Below, piece by piece: positions 7,790 to 15,631 of a DNA stretch of 17,588 nucleotides. This DNA comes from JAHFUI01 sp041485905. Lineage in GTDB: Bacteria > Acidobacteriota > Vicinamibacteria > Vicinamibacterales > CAVVIG01. The translations under genes and the position numbers were made by a program. The notes beneath the pieces were generated by a model. The model was not told the DNA's origin. It saw only the letters and a list, made by a program, of their open reading frames with translations, and did not search any database. The DNA lies in assembly GCA_041485905.1 (NCBI GenBank), contig JBGPKK010000095.1, positions 1 to 17,588 of the forward strand. Direction: 5' to 3'. Every line of letters begins with the position of its first letter. Within the stretch, counting starts at the first letter, position 1.

Positions 7790-9127
7790 TCAAACCCCCG
7801 AGAGCGTATCGAGCGGGAGCTTGCCCGTGCTGCCGCCGATCCGCTCGACCGGCACATCCATCTTGTCCATCAGCGTCACCAGCAGGTTGGCCATCGACGG
7901 CTTGTCGGCATATTTGATGTGCCGGCCGCCCTTGATTCGGCCCGCCCCGCCGCCCATCACGAGCAGCGGCAAGTTGTCGCCCGAGTGCCGCGTGCTGTTG
8001 GAGATGCCCGAGCCGTACAGGATCGTCATGTGATCCAGCAGCGAGCCGTCGCCGTCAGGCGTCGCGCGGAGCTTCGCCAGATACTGCGAGAACAACTGGG
8101 CGTGATAACGGTTGATCTTCGACATCTTCTCGACCAGCTCGGGAACATCGTCGTGATGCGACAGCGGATGGTGCGCTTCGGGCACGCCAATTTGAGGATA
8201 CGGGCGCGCGCTCTGTTCCTTGCCGATCATGAACGAGATGACGCGCGTGAGATCGGACTGAAACGCCAGGAGCTGCAGGTCCAGCATCAGCGCCAGGTGA
8301 TCTTCAAAGACAGGAGGCGCGCCCTGGGGCTGCTCGATCGTCGGCAGCTCGAGGTCGCGCTGTTCCTCGGCTCTCTGGACGCGCCGCTCGACGTCGCGAA
8401 CCGCCTCGGTATATTCGTCGACCTTCGCCTGGTCCCGCGGTCCGAGATCCTTCTTGAGGCTCGCCAGCTTCTCCGCCACCGAGTCCAGCAGGCTCTTGTG
8501 CTGCCGCAGCCTCGCTTCGCGCGCGGCGTGGTCCGTGCTGCCGCTGTCGCCAAACAGCCGCTCGAACACCGCCCGCGGATTCCACTCCATCGGCAACGGC
8601 TGCGTGGGGCTGCGCCACGAGAGCGTGTGCGTGTAGGCGCAACTCAGGTTGCCGGTGCACGCCCCCGCGTTGGCCGGGACATCCATCGACAGCTCGAGCG
8701 AGGCCACCTGCGTCTCTTTGGCGAAGTGCCTCGCGAGCAGCTGGTCCATCGACACGTCGGCGATGATCTCGACTTCGGTTTTTCCGCCGCGCGCCGTGCC
8801 TGTCAGAAACGATCCGGACGCGCCCGCGTGGATGTAGTTCCAGCTCGCTTTGATGCCCGACAGCACGAGCATCTGATCCCGGTACGGCGCCAGCGGCTCC
8901 AGAATGGGCGAGAGCTCGAAGGCCGTTCCCTCGCCCTTCGGCAGCCAATAGTCCATGGCCATCCCGTTCGGCACATAGAACGCCTGGAACCGATGCACCG
9001 CCTTCGCGGCCGCGCGCCCGCACAGCGAGAACGGGGGCAGCATCGCCTCGAGGAACGGCAGCGACATCGCCGCACCCAGCCCCCGCAGGACGGTCCGGCG
9101 CGGCAACGATTTCGTGAGGAACGCCAT
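7790..9127 (-). CDS. DUF1552 (HXXSHH) family Tat-exported protein, module 2
   Basis: The 445-residue paralogue of the protein at 2551 carries a twin-arginine signal (SLPRRTVLRGLGAAMSLPFL, Arg10-Arg11) and the HXXSHH motif as HPLSHH (about residues 320-325). It keeps the Cys pair near residues 157 and 163 (ACTGNLSCAYTHTLSW) but lacks the N-terminal Cys pair of copy 1, having GSFLTG there instead. The C-terminal block (ATPDGDGSLLDHMTILYGSG) aligns closely with copy 1. The start is ATG 9127, preceded by AGGGAGAAG and two bases after the TAG of DUF1592-2. The frame stays open up to 9187, but the extra residues belong to the end of the upstream gene. The reaction is unknown; a folded, possibly metal-binding periplasmic protein is inferred. 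Confidence 0.92.
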   Translation of the reverse strand: MAFLTKSLPRRTVLRGLGAAMSLPFLEAMLPPFSLCGRAAAKAVHRFQAFYVPNGMAMDYWLPKGEGTAFELSPILEPLAPYRDQMLVLSGIKASWNYIHAGASGSFLTGTARGGKTEVEIIADVSMDQLLARHFAKETQVASLELSMDVPANAGACTGNLSCAYTHTLSWRSPTQPLPMEWNPRAVFERLFGDSGSTDHAAREARLRQHKSLLDSVAEKLASLKKDLGPRDQAKVDEYTEAVRDVERRVQRAEEQRDLELPTIEQPQGAPPVFEDHLALMLDLQLLAFQSDLTRVISFMIGKEQSARPYPQIGVPEAHHPLSHHDDVPELVEKMSKINRYHAQLFSQYLAKLRATPDGDGSLLDHMTILYGSGISNSTRHSGDNLPLLVMGGGAGRIKGGRHIKYADKPSMANLLVTLMDKMDVPVERIGGSTGKLPLDTLSGV

Positions 9128-9129
9128 GG

Positions 9130-11739
9130 CTATCTTCTCCCTAGAAAAGCGGGACTGTTGACAATCCCCAGAATGAGCGACGACCACCGGTAGTCATGCG
9201 CCGCTGCGTCGCGGACGATGGTTCTCACCGTCGGCTGATCGGAGAACTCGACTCTTCGCCCGAGCGCGTAGGCCAGAAGTTTTTCGGTGACGGTACGGGG
9301 GAATTGTTCGGGCCGATCGAGCAGCAGCGCCCGCAGTCCGGAAAGCCCTTCAACCTTCGCACCGCTTACCGTGGTGCCACTCGCGTCGACCGGCTGGCCC
9401 GATTCGTCGATGGTACGCCATCCCCCGATGACGTCAAAATTCTCCAGCGCGAACCCGAGCGGATCGATGACCGAATGACAACTGTTGCAGGAGGGATCCT
9501 GACGATGTCGCGCCAGCTTCTCGCGCATCGACTTCGGCGCCGCGCCCGGTTTGTTCTCCGTCAGGTTGGTGTCAACCCCGGGAGGGGGCGGCGGCACAGG
9601 CAAGCCGAAGATATTGTTCAGCAGCCATTTGCCGCGCAAGACCGGCGACGTGCGGTCAGGGTAAGACGTGGTCGCCAGCAGTGCTCCCTCGGCGAGCAGC
9701 CCGCCGCGCTGATTGTGATTCGGGAGCGTGACCTGGCGGAAGCGGCTGCCATAGATCCCGGGAATGCCGTAATGCCGCGCCAGCCGTTCGTTGACAAACG
9801 TATAGTCGGCGTTCAAGAGATCCACGACGCTGCGATCTTCGCGGATGGTGCTGCCGACGAACAGCTCCGTTTCCCGCTGGAATGCCTGCAGCAGACTCAG
9901 GTCGTAGTTGGGATACCGCTCCGGATCGACCACGACTTCCTCGACGCGGCGTAGATTCAACCACTGGGCCGCGAAGTTGTCCACGAGCGAACCGGTGGCG
10001 CGCGGGTCGGCCAGCATTCGCCGGACCTCCTTCCCTAAGGTCGGCGGATTCGTCAGCTGTCCGCGCTCGGCCAACGCGAGCAGGCGCTCATCGGGGATGC
10101 TGCTCCACAGGAAGAACGACAAGCGCGACGCCAACTCGAGATCGCTGGCGACTGTCGACTGTCGATCGTCGGCTGTCGACTGTTTATGGACGCGCAGGAG
10201 GAAGTCCGGATCCACGAGCAGGCGTTCGAGCGCGAATTGAATCCCCGCCTCAAACGTTCCGCCGTCGTGCCGGCCGGTCTCAAAAAACTCAAGCAGTGTT
10301 CCCACGTCCGGGTTCGTCACGGGCCGGCGATAGGCGAGCCGGGCGATTCTTGACAGGATCTTCGTGGCGCAGGCCCGGTCGTTGTTCACTCGCGGGGGCC
10401 CCTTTATCCCGCTCGGCTCGCTTCGCTTGCGGGGACCCCCAAGCCCCGCGCCGCTCCGCTCGCTCGTGGGCTGGCAGACGAAAATCGCGCGACGGCTGGG
10501 CGTGTCCTTTATAACTGCTCGCGGGGCCCCACCCCCGCTCACTTGGCGCTCCGGCGCCTCGCTCGGGCCGCTGGCGCTCGCGGGTCCTGACTTCTTGTAC
10601 GGACCGCCGATGTGGACCGAGCCCACGTTCGCGTAATCCATGTACACCTGGTCGTTCGTGATGACCCTGCCCCGTTGCAGGGGTTGGGGCAGTCCTTCCG
10701 GCTCCCACAACTCCCTGACGAACGACACGCCGACGATGTGCGGTCCCGCCTCAATCGGGACGCGGATCTCCAGCCCGGCGTCTCCGCCGATTTGCATGTA
10801 CTTTTCCCATGAGTCATCGCCGGCAAAGCCCGGTTCACCGTCGCCGGCGTAGCTCGCCGCGGCGGGCCTGCCCTGGGCTTTGCCTCCGACGGTGAACCGT
10901 TTCAGCAACCGGCCATCGAGGCGGACGTCGAGTTGCTGCGGCCATCCCATGCCTTTGAGGTAGTCCTGATACTGGCGCTGGAGGCGAACGGTGATCAGGT
11001 ACTCGCCGTCGACCGGATAGTCGCGGCGAATCGCCATGCCGCCGCGAGATCCGATCGGCAGATCCTCGCTCTGCCGATCGTCCTGCATCACGTGCAGCGG
11101 AATGTCGAATGTCTCAATCGTCGGACTGGCAGGAGGAAGGCCAGTCGCGAGCCGCGTGATCTGGCGGGCGACCGACATGTACCGCTCCAGGTGGGCCGTC
11201 GAGATCGAGAGGACATCCCCGAAGTTGTCGAAGCTGCCGTCCGCAGTCTCGTCTCCGGGCAGCAGCGGCTTCACGTCGAGGTCGAGCGCGAACAGGTCGC
11301 GAATCGCGTTGTGGTATTCCGCGCGATTGAGGCGGTGGACCGCTGTGATCCTGCCGGGATTCGGACCGGCCGCCGCCCATGCCCGGTCGATGTCGTTCTC
11401 CAGACCGCTCGCCACAGCGTGATAGGTGGCCGCGTCGGGCCGCGGCCGTCCGGGCGGCGGCATCGAGCCCGCCCGAAGCTTCGCGATCACCTTTTCCCAC
11501 ACCTCCGCATTGGCGCCGGGGCGCGTGACGTCCAGGCTGTCGAGCGCAAGTCCGGCGGTACGGAGTCTTTGGTTATGGCAGGCGACGCAGTACTTGTCGA
11601 GGACCGCCTGGGGCCGAGCGGACGCGTCCGGGCGGGCCGGCGCCGGTTGCGTCTGCCGGGCCGAGGTCTGAACGCTGGAGAGCGCCACGGCCATCGACCC
11701 GCTGATGAAGAGCGCGAAGATCGGTGCGCGCGCGTCCAT
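9130..11739 (-). CDS. Planctomycete-type di-haem cytochrome c, DUF1587/1595/1592/1588/1585, module 2
   Basis: The first gene of the seven-gene run encodes 869 residues. A signal-like segment (MDARAPIFALFISGSMAVAL) precedes haem motif CVACH (about residues 51-55) and DUF1587 (HRLNRAEYHNAIRDLF). DUF1595 (IARLAYRRPVTN) and DUF1592 (LASRLSFFLWSSIPDE) follow. DUF1588 carries the second haem motif CNSCH (about residues 751-755), and DUF1585 closes the protein (EKLLAYALGRRVEF). It is about 60 residues longer than copy 1, partly from Gly/Pro/Ser-rich linkers at about residues 382-410 and 422-451 that are encoded by GC-rich palindromic DNA. A third odd stretch (KQSTADDRQSTVAS) is encoded by heptamer repeats. 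ATG 11739 is chosen because the signal peptide begins there. The frame stays open to 11859, but that part crosses the divergent intergenic region. Periplasmic electron transfer is inferred. Confidence 0.9.
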   Translation of the reverse strand: MDARAPIFALFISGSMAVALSSVQTSARQTQPAPARPDASARPQAVLDKYCVACHNQRLRTAGLALDSLDVTRPGANAEVWEKVIAKLRAGSMPPPGRPRPDAATYHAVASGLENDIDRAWAAAGPNPGRITAVHRLNRAEYHNAIRDLFALDLDVKPLLPGDETADGSFDNFGDVLSISTAHLERYMSVARQITRLATGLPPASPTIETFDIPLHVMQDDRQSEDLPIGSRGGMAIRRDYPVDGEYLITVRLQRQYQDYLKGMGWPQQLDVRLDGRLLKRFTVGGKAQGRPAAASYAGDGEPGFAGDDSWEKYMQIGGDAGLEIRVPIEAGPHIVGVSFVRELWEPEGLPQPLQRGRVITNDQVYMDYANVGSVHIGGPYKKSGPASASGPSEAPERQVSGGGAPRAVIKDTPSRRAIFVCQPTSERSGAGLGGPRKRSEPSGIKGPPRVNNDRACATKILSRIARLAYRRPVTNPDVGTLLEFFETGRHDGGTFEAGIQFALERLLVDPDFLLRVHKQSTADDRQSTVASDLELASRLSFFLWSSIPDERLLALAERGQLTNPPTLGKEVRRMLADPRATGSLVDNFAAQWLNLRRVEEVVVDPERYPNYDLSLLQAFQRETELFVGSTIREDRSVVDLLNADYTFVNERLARHYGIPGIYGSRFRQVTLPNHNQRGGLLAEGALLATTSYPDRTSPVLRGKWLLNNIFGLPVPPPPPGVDTNLTENKPGAAPKSMREKLARHRQDPSCNSCHSVIDPLGFALENFDVIGGWRTIDESGQPVDASGTTVSGAKVEGLSGLRALLLDRPEQFPRTVTEKLLAYALGRRVEFSDQPTVRTIVRDAAAHDYRWSSLILGIVNSPAFLGRR
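10148..10182. repeat. In-gene heptanucleotide tract (5 units, consensus TCGACTG)
   Basis: The units are GCGACTG, TCGACTG, TCGATCG, TCGGCTG, TCGACTG. The tract lies inside DUF1592-2 just before the conserved LASRLSFFLW block, at a point where copy 1 has unrelated residues. It shares the seven-base period of the intergenic tracts but not their sequence. Confidence 0.72.
10387..10475. repeat. GC-rich palindromic insert A in DUF1592-2 (two tandem units)
   Basis: Two similar units begin with CTCGCGGGGGCCCC (about 10390) and CTTGCGGGGACCCC (about 10425). Each is followed by a GCTC-rich stretch ending in GCTCGCTTCG or GCTCGCTCG. Translated in frame on the minus strand they give a Gly/Pro/Ser/Arg linker (SGAGLGGPRKRSEPSGIKGP) between the conserved FVC and RACATK segments. 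Copy 1 is shorter here. Confidence 0.6.
10510..10597. repeat. GC-rich palindromic insert B in DUF1592-2
   Basis: The insert opens with CTCGCGGGGCCCC followed by CCCCGCTC, matching the start of insert A. It continues with GGCGCTCCGGCGCC palindromic sequence and ends in a partial GCTCGCGGG. In frame it encodes SGPASASGPSEAPERQVSGG, placed just before the DTPSRR-IFVC block. Copy 1 has only a few residues (DAGRPA) at this site. Confidence 0.6.
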
Positions 11740-11803
11740 TCTGTCACTGCTTTTGTAGCACCCGACTGCCCCCAGCATCCACAAGATTCGACATGGTCCA
11801 CGT

Positions 11804-11832
11804 TTGAACTCCCACCCGCCAAGGGGCATAAT
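11804..11832 (+). promoter_or_regulatory. Promoter for the methyltransferase-YjbR gene pair
   Basis: A TTGAAC box (11804-11809) and a CATAAT box (11827-11832) are separated by 17 bases and lie 25 bases before the ATG at 11858. The sequence after the -10 box (CCGCGCG) resembles that at the porin promoter. No convincing promoter for the opposite seven-gene run was found in the same 118-base gap. Confidence 0.55.
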
Positions 11833-11857
11833 CCGCGCGTCAAGATAGAAGAAGTCC

Positions 11858-12691
11858 ATGCCCGAGAACGTTGCGCTTCGCGGCGTGCCCGAGACGCTGC
11901 TCTGGCCGCTGTACAGTCGGGCCGCCTTTGCGCGCCGGCCAGGGGCGCTGCTCCACGATCCAAGAGCCGTCGAGATCCGCGACGCGATCGACTATCCATT
12001 CGAGCGTCACTTCGGAAAGCCGAACGAAGCCCACGCGCTGCGGGCCCTCCGGTTCGACGATGAGGTGCGCCGCTTTCTGAGCCGGCATCCTGACGGGACG
12101 GTGGTCGCGCTGGGCGAGGGGCTCGAGACCGGTTTTTGGCGCGTCGACAATGGGCGCGTACGCTGGCTCGCGGTCGATCTGCCTGAGACGATCGCGCTCC
12201 GCTCACGCTGGCTCCCGGATACCGACCGACACAAGAGCCTCGCCTGCTCGGCGCTCGATTTCCGCTGGATGCACGAAGTGGACCGCTCGCGTGGTGTTTT
12301 CATCATGGCCGAGGGGCTGCTGATGTACTTCGAGCCTCGCGACGTCGAGCGTCTGCTGGCCGCCTGCGCCGAACGATTTCCGGGAAGCGAGATGATGTTC
12401 GATGTCCTCCCGCGGTGGCTGAGCCTCAAGACGCTTCGCGGCTGGCAACTGACGAGGCACTATCAAACCCCGCGCATGCCCTGGGGCATCGACGTGAACG
12501 AGCAAGCCGGCCTCCGCGCGATTCACCCGAACATCGTCGGCGTCCGCGACGTCGATGTCGGACGCGGGCAGGGATTCATGTTCGGCTTCCTGATCCCCCT
12601 GCTCAGTCGCCTGCCGCTGCCGGCCTTCATCGCGAACAAGCGGCCAGCGTTCGTGGTCGTGCGCTTCGGGGATGCGGTGGAGAAGCTCTGA
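11858..12691 (+). CDS. Class I SAM-dependent methyltransferase, leucine carboxyl methyltransferase (LCMT/TcmP) family
   Basis: The 277-residue protein matches the bacterial PPM1/LCMT/TcmP-type methyltransferase family. The SAM-binding glycine motif is VVALGEGLETGFWRVDNG (GEGLETG at residues 86-92). The acidic ribose-binding strand is WLAVDLPE (Asp107), and the family motif AEGLLMYF lies at 151-158. Most relatives have GCGLDTR at the first motif, so the Glu in place of Cys and the Gly in place of Arg are variants. These enzymes O-methylate carboxylates or small molecules such as polyketides; the substrate here is unknown. The protein looks cytoplasmic, with no signal peptide. The start at 11858 has AGAAGAAG just upstream and lies 25 bases from the -10 box. 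The stop overlaps the next start by one base (TGATG), indicating an operon with the YjbR-like gene. Confidence 0.9.
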   Translation: MPENVALRGVPETLLWPLYSRAAFARRPGALLHDPRAVEIRDAIDYPFERHFGKPNEAHALRALRFDDEVRRFLSRHPDGTVVALGEGLETGFWRVDNGRVRWLAVDLPETIALRSRWLPDTDRHKSLACSALDFRWMHEVDRSRGVFIMAEGLLMYFEPRDVERLLAACAERFPGSEMMFDVLPRWLSLKTLRGWQLTRHYQTPRMPWGIDVNEQAGLRAIHPNIVGVRDVDVGRGQGFMFGFLIPLLSRLPLPAFIANKRPAFVVVRFGDAVEKL

Positions 12692-13065
12692 TGCCCGGGA
12701 AGAAGATCAGCTTTGACACGGTCCTGAAACTGGGCCTCGCGCTGCCTGGCGTGGAGGAAGGCACGTCCTATGGGGCGCCAGCCCTTAAAGTTCGCGGGAA
12801 GATGTTCGCGTGTCGTCCAGTTCACCCGTCGGCGGAACCCGACTCCCTTGCGGTTCGCATCGATTTCGCTCAGCGAGACGAGCTGTTGGCCGCGGATCCG
12901 GAGACCTACTACCTGAAGGATCACTACGTGAACTATCCGGTGATGCTCGTGCGATTGTCTCGCGTCCACCATGACGCGTTGAGAGATCTGCTGCTCATGG
13001 CGTGGCGCTTCGTATCGGCCAGCGGCAAGCGGCAGCCTCGGCGACCAAGGAGCCGTGCACTCTGA
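12691..13065 (+). CDS. MmcQ/YjbR-like (DUF419-type) small protein
   Basis: The 124-residue protein is consistent with the MmcQ/YjbR family. The N-terminal stretch FDTVLKLGLALPGVEEGTSY and the following GAPALKVRGKMFA block are typical. LAVRIDFAQRDELLAADPET and YYLKDHYVNYPVMLVRL form the later part of the fold. Family members are small cytoplasmic proteins with a CyaY-like fold, sometimes described as DNA-binding; the physiological role is not established. The ATG at 12691 shares its A with the methyltransferase TGA and has GGAGAAG upstream, so the two are translationally coupled. The basic C-terminal tail (SGKRQPRRPRSRAL) is longer than the core fold needs. A weak heptamer tract begins at the stop codon. 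Confidence 0.82.
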   Translation: MPGKKISFDTVLKLGLALPGVEEGTSYGAPALKVRGKMFACRPVHPSAEPDSLAVRIDFAQRDELLAADPETYYLKDHYVNYPVMLVRLSRVHHDALRDLLLMAWRFVSASGKRQPRRPRSRAL

Positions 13066-13080
13066 ACTTCTGACTTGCCT
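13060..13080. repeat. Degenerate heptanucleotide tract at the 3' end of the YjbR-like gene
   Basis: The units CTCTGAA, CTTCTGA, CTTGCCT have a seven-base period and partly match the CTTTGAA core of the tracts at 990 and 6317. The match is weak and may be chance. The tract overlaps the TGA stop of the YjbR-like gene. Confidence 0.35.
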
Positions 13081-13137
13081 CTGTACTGGGTCGGCGGACG
13101 CCGAGGTCAGGGCAGGGCTGGTAGTGCTCTTCCGAGG

Positions 13138-13167
13138 ATGACCACCCGCGGAACGCTGGCGTATAAT
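13138..13167 (+). promoter_or_regulatory. Promoter for the Ser/Thr kinase gene
   Basis: A consensus TATAAT (13162-13167) is preceded by an ATGACC box (13138-13143) at 18-base spacing, about 50 bases before the GTG start. The rest of the 151-base gap after the YjbR-like gene shows only the degenerate heptamer tract. Confidence 0.55.
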
Positions 13168-13216
13168 TGCCGCTTTACCCTGCACCGATGCTTGGCGTGC
13201 GGGGCCTGGGGGATGC

Positions 13217-15631
13217 GTGAAGGTCGGTCAGACCGTCTCACACTACCGCGTGCTGGAAAAGCTGGGCAGCGGCGGAATGGGCGAGGTCTACCTGTGCGAA
13301 GACCTCACGCTCGGCCGAAGGGTCGCCCTCAAGTTTGTGGCCGGTGCGGACCGCACCGATCGGCAGTCGATCGAGCGATTCTTCCGCGAGGCGCGCACCG
13401 CGTCGGCGCTGAACCATCCCAACATCTGCACGATCCACGAAATTGGCGACCACGACGGCCACCCGTTCCTGGTGTTGGAGCTGCTCGAAGGGCGGACGCT
13501 GAAGGCCGAGATCGACCACAAACCGCTGTCGATCGATCGCGTGATCGCGCTCGCCATCCAAATCGCCGACGCCCTCGACGCGGCGCATTCAATCGGCATC
13601 GTTCATCGCGACATCAAGCCGGCCAACATCGTCGTGACCAAGCGTGGCGAGGCCAAAGTGCTCGACTTCGGCCTCGCGAAGCTGGCGCCACGGCGGGGTC
13701 CTGCGGGCGCATCGAGCGTGGCGACCGCGCTCGTCGATGGGCAGGTCACGAGCCTGGGCATGACGCTGGGCACCGTGGCGTATATGTCGCCCGAACAGGC
13801 GCGTGGCGAGGAGCTGGACGCGCGCAGCGACCTGTTCTCGTTCGGAATCGTGCTCTACCAGATGGCGACCGGCCGTCCGCCGTTTGGCGGCCAGACGACG
13901 GCGGTCATCTTCGATGAGATTCTGAACCGGGTGCCGCTTCCGGCCCTGCGGTTCAACGCCGCACTGCCGCCGGAGCTCGATCGCATCATCAGCAAGGCGC
14001 TCGAGAAGGACAGGGACCTTCGTTACGACAGCGCGGCCGAGATGCGCGCAGACCTCAAACGGTTGAAGCGCGAGACCGACTCGGGCCGGACCGCAGCCGC
14101 GACCCAGCCGCTCGGTGTGCCGGTATCAGCGCGCGTCGAGCCGACGCGTCGCGCAGTCTCGCGGCCCGTCATCTGGATGGCGGCCGTCCTCGCCTGTGCT
14201 CTGGCGGCAGGCGGTTCCTACATCTACCTGAGCGGCCGAGGGGAGCAAATCGACTCCATGGCAGTTCTGCCCTTCGTCAACAGCAGCGGCAATCCCGACA
14301 CGGAATATCTGACCGACGGCATCACGGAAACGCTGATCAACAATCTGTCGCAGCTTCCCGGCCTGCGTGTCAGCGCGCGCAGCCTGGCGTTTCGATACAA
14401 AGGCCGGGATGTCGATCCGCTCAAGGCGGGGCAGGACCTCAACGTCCGGGCAGTCATCACAGGCAGAATCACCACCCGCGGCAACAGGCTCATCGTTCAG
14501 TCGGAGCTGGTGGACGTCAGAAACGGGTCGCAGCTCTGGGGAGGACAATACAATCGGCCGCTGGCCGACATCCTGGCCGTCCAGGACGAGATCGCCAGCG
14601 AGATTTTCGAGAAACTTCGTCTCCGCCTCACGGGAGAAGACAGGAAGCGCGCGACCAAACGGTACACCGAGAACGCCGAAGCCTATCAGTTGTATCTGAG
14701 GGGACGGTACTACTGGAACCAGGGCACCATTGCCGGCTTCAAGAAAGCGATCGAGTACTTTCAGGAGGCCATCACCTCGGATCCGAAGTACGCCCTCGCG
14801 TACGCAGGGCTTGCCGATTCGTACCTGTTTCTGGGCTCGTACTGGGTCGAAGCGATTCCCGAAGCGAAGGCCGCCGCGCTCAAAGCCCTCGAGCTGGATC
14901 GGACGCTCGCCGAAGCGCACGTCTCGCTGGGACACATCAAGCTGTGGCTCGACTGGGACTGGCCGGCCGCCGAGGTCGAGTTCAAGCAGGGCATCGCATT
15001 AAACCCCACCTCCGCGCTCGCGCACAACCAGTACGCCATGCACCTGGCCGCGATGGGACGCCTCAACGATGCGATCGCCGAGGTCAAGCGCGCGCAGGAG
15101 CTCGATGCGCTCTCACCGATCGTCAACACCGACCTGGGGTGGTACTTGCTCTACGCTGGCCGAGGCAGCGAGGCCGTCGAGCAGTTCCGCAAGACGCTGG
15201 AGCTCGACGCCAACTACCTGTCGGCCCGCTGGGGCCTGGGCGCCGCCTACACGCAGCAACAGCTCTATGCCCAGGCGATCGAAGAATTGAAGAAGGCGGT
15301 GAGCCTCTCGGAAGGCAGCCCCGTTCCCATGGGTCATCTGGGTCTTGCGTACGGGCTCAACCACGCGGCGGCAGAGGCCAAGAAGACGCTATCCGAGCTG
15401 AGTACGCTGGCCAAGCGCCAGTATGTGCCGTCGTCGACGGTCGCGCTCGTGTACACGGGGCTGGGTGACAAGGTCCAGGCGCTCGACTGGCTGGAACAGG
15501 CCTATCAGGAACACGATTTCTCGATGGTGTTCCTCGACGTCGTCCCGTGGTTCAAGGACTTACGCGGCGAGCCTCGCTTCGAGCAGTTGGTTCGCCGCAT
15601 GCAGCTGCCTGCGCGATCCGGCCCCCGCTGA
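13217..15631 (+). CDS. Membrane Ser/Thr protein kinase (PknB type) with FlgO-like and TPR domains
   Basis: The 804-residue protein has a complete Hanks-type kinase domain at its N-terminus. It shows the glycine loop GSGGMGEV (17-24), Lys39, Glu58, the catalytic loop HRDIKPAN (130-137) and DFG (150-152). A TVAYMSPEQARG activation segment and SDLFSFGIVLYQMATGRPPF follow. One transmembrane helix (VIWMAAVLACALAAGGSYIY, about 316-338) separates it from an outer part. That part starts with a FlgO-like domain (MAVLPFVNSS from about 347, TDGITETLINNLSQLPGLRV) and continues as TPR repeats (about 480-790). Kinase, TM, FlgO and TPR in this order is common in Acidobacteriota. The TPR part probably senses or recruits partners outside the membrane, which is inference. 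GTG 13217 follows GGGGGA; the ATG at 13213 is out of frame. All catalytic residues are present. Confidence 0.95.
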   Translation: MKVGQTVSHYRVLEKLGSGGMGEVYLCEDLTLGRRVALKFVAGADRTDRQSIERFFREARTASALNHPNICTIHEIGDHDGHPFLVLELLEGRTLKAEIDHKPLSIDRVIALAIQIADALDAAHSIGIVHRDIKPANIVVTKRGEAKVLDFGLAKLAPRRGPAGASSVATALVDGQVTSLGMTLGTVAYMSPEQARGEELDARSDLFSFGIVLYQMATGRPPFGGQTTAVIFDEILNRVPLPALRFNAALPPELDRIISKALEKDRDLRYDSAAEMRADLKRLKRETDSGRTAAATQPLGVPVSARVEPTRRAVSRPVIWMAAVLACALAAGGSYIYLSGRGEQIDSMAVLPFVNSSGNPDTEYLTDGITETLINNLSQLPGLRVSARSLAFRYKGRDVDPLKAGQDLNVRAVITGRITTRGNRLIVQSELVDVRNGSQLWGGQYNRPLADILAVQDEIASEIFEKLRLRLTGEDRKRATKRYTENAEAYQLYLRGRYYWNQGTIAGFKKAIEYFQEAITSDPKYALAYAGLADSYLFLGSYWVEAIPEAKAAALKALELDRTLAEAHVSLGHIKLWLDWDWPAAEVEFKQGIALNPTSALAHNQYAMHLAAMGRLNDAIAEVKRAQELDALSPIVNTDLGWYLLYAGRGSEAVEQFRKTLELDANYLSARWGLGAAYTQQQLYAQAIEELKKAVSLSEGSPVPMGHLGLAYGLNHAAAEAKKTLSELSTLAKRQYVPSSTVALVYTGLGDKVQALDWLEQAYQEHDFSMVFLDVVPWFKDLRGEPRFEQLVRRMQLPARSGPR

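Noticed and set aside
11740..11859. N-terminal extension of DUF1592-2 across the divergent gap
   Set aside because: The signal peptide begins at ATG 11739, and the extension would overlap the promoter and start of the methyltransferase gene.
13213..13215. ATG four bases before the kinase GTG
   Set aside because: It is out of frame with the kinase domain.
13075..13917. Plus-strand open frame overlapping the kinase start
   Set aside because: It overlaps the promoter and kinase domain in another frame, and its translation is Arg/Pro-rich with no motif.
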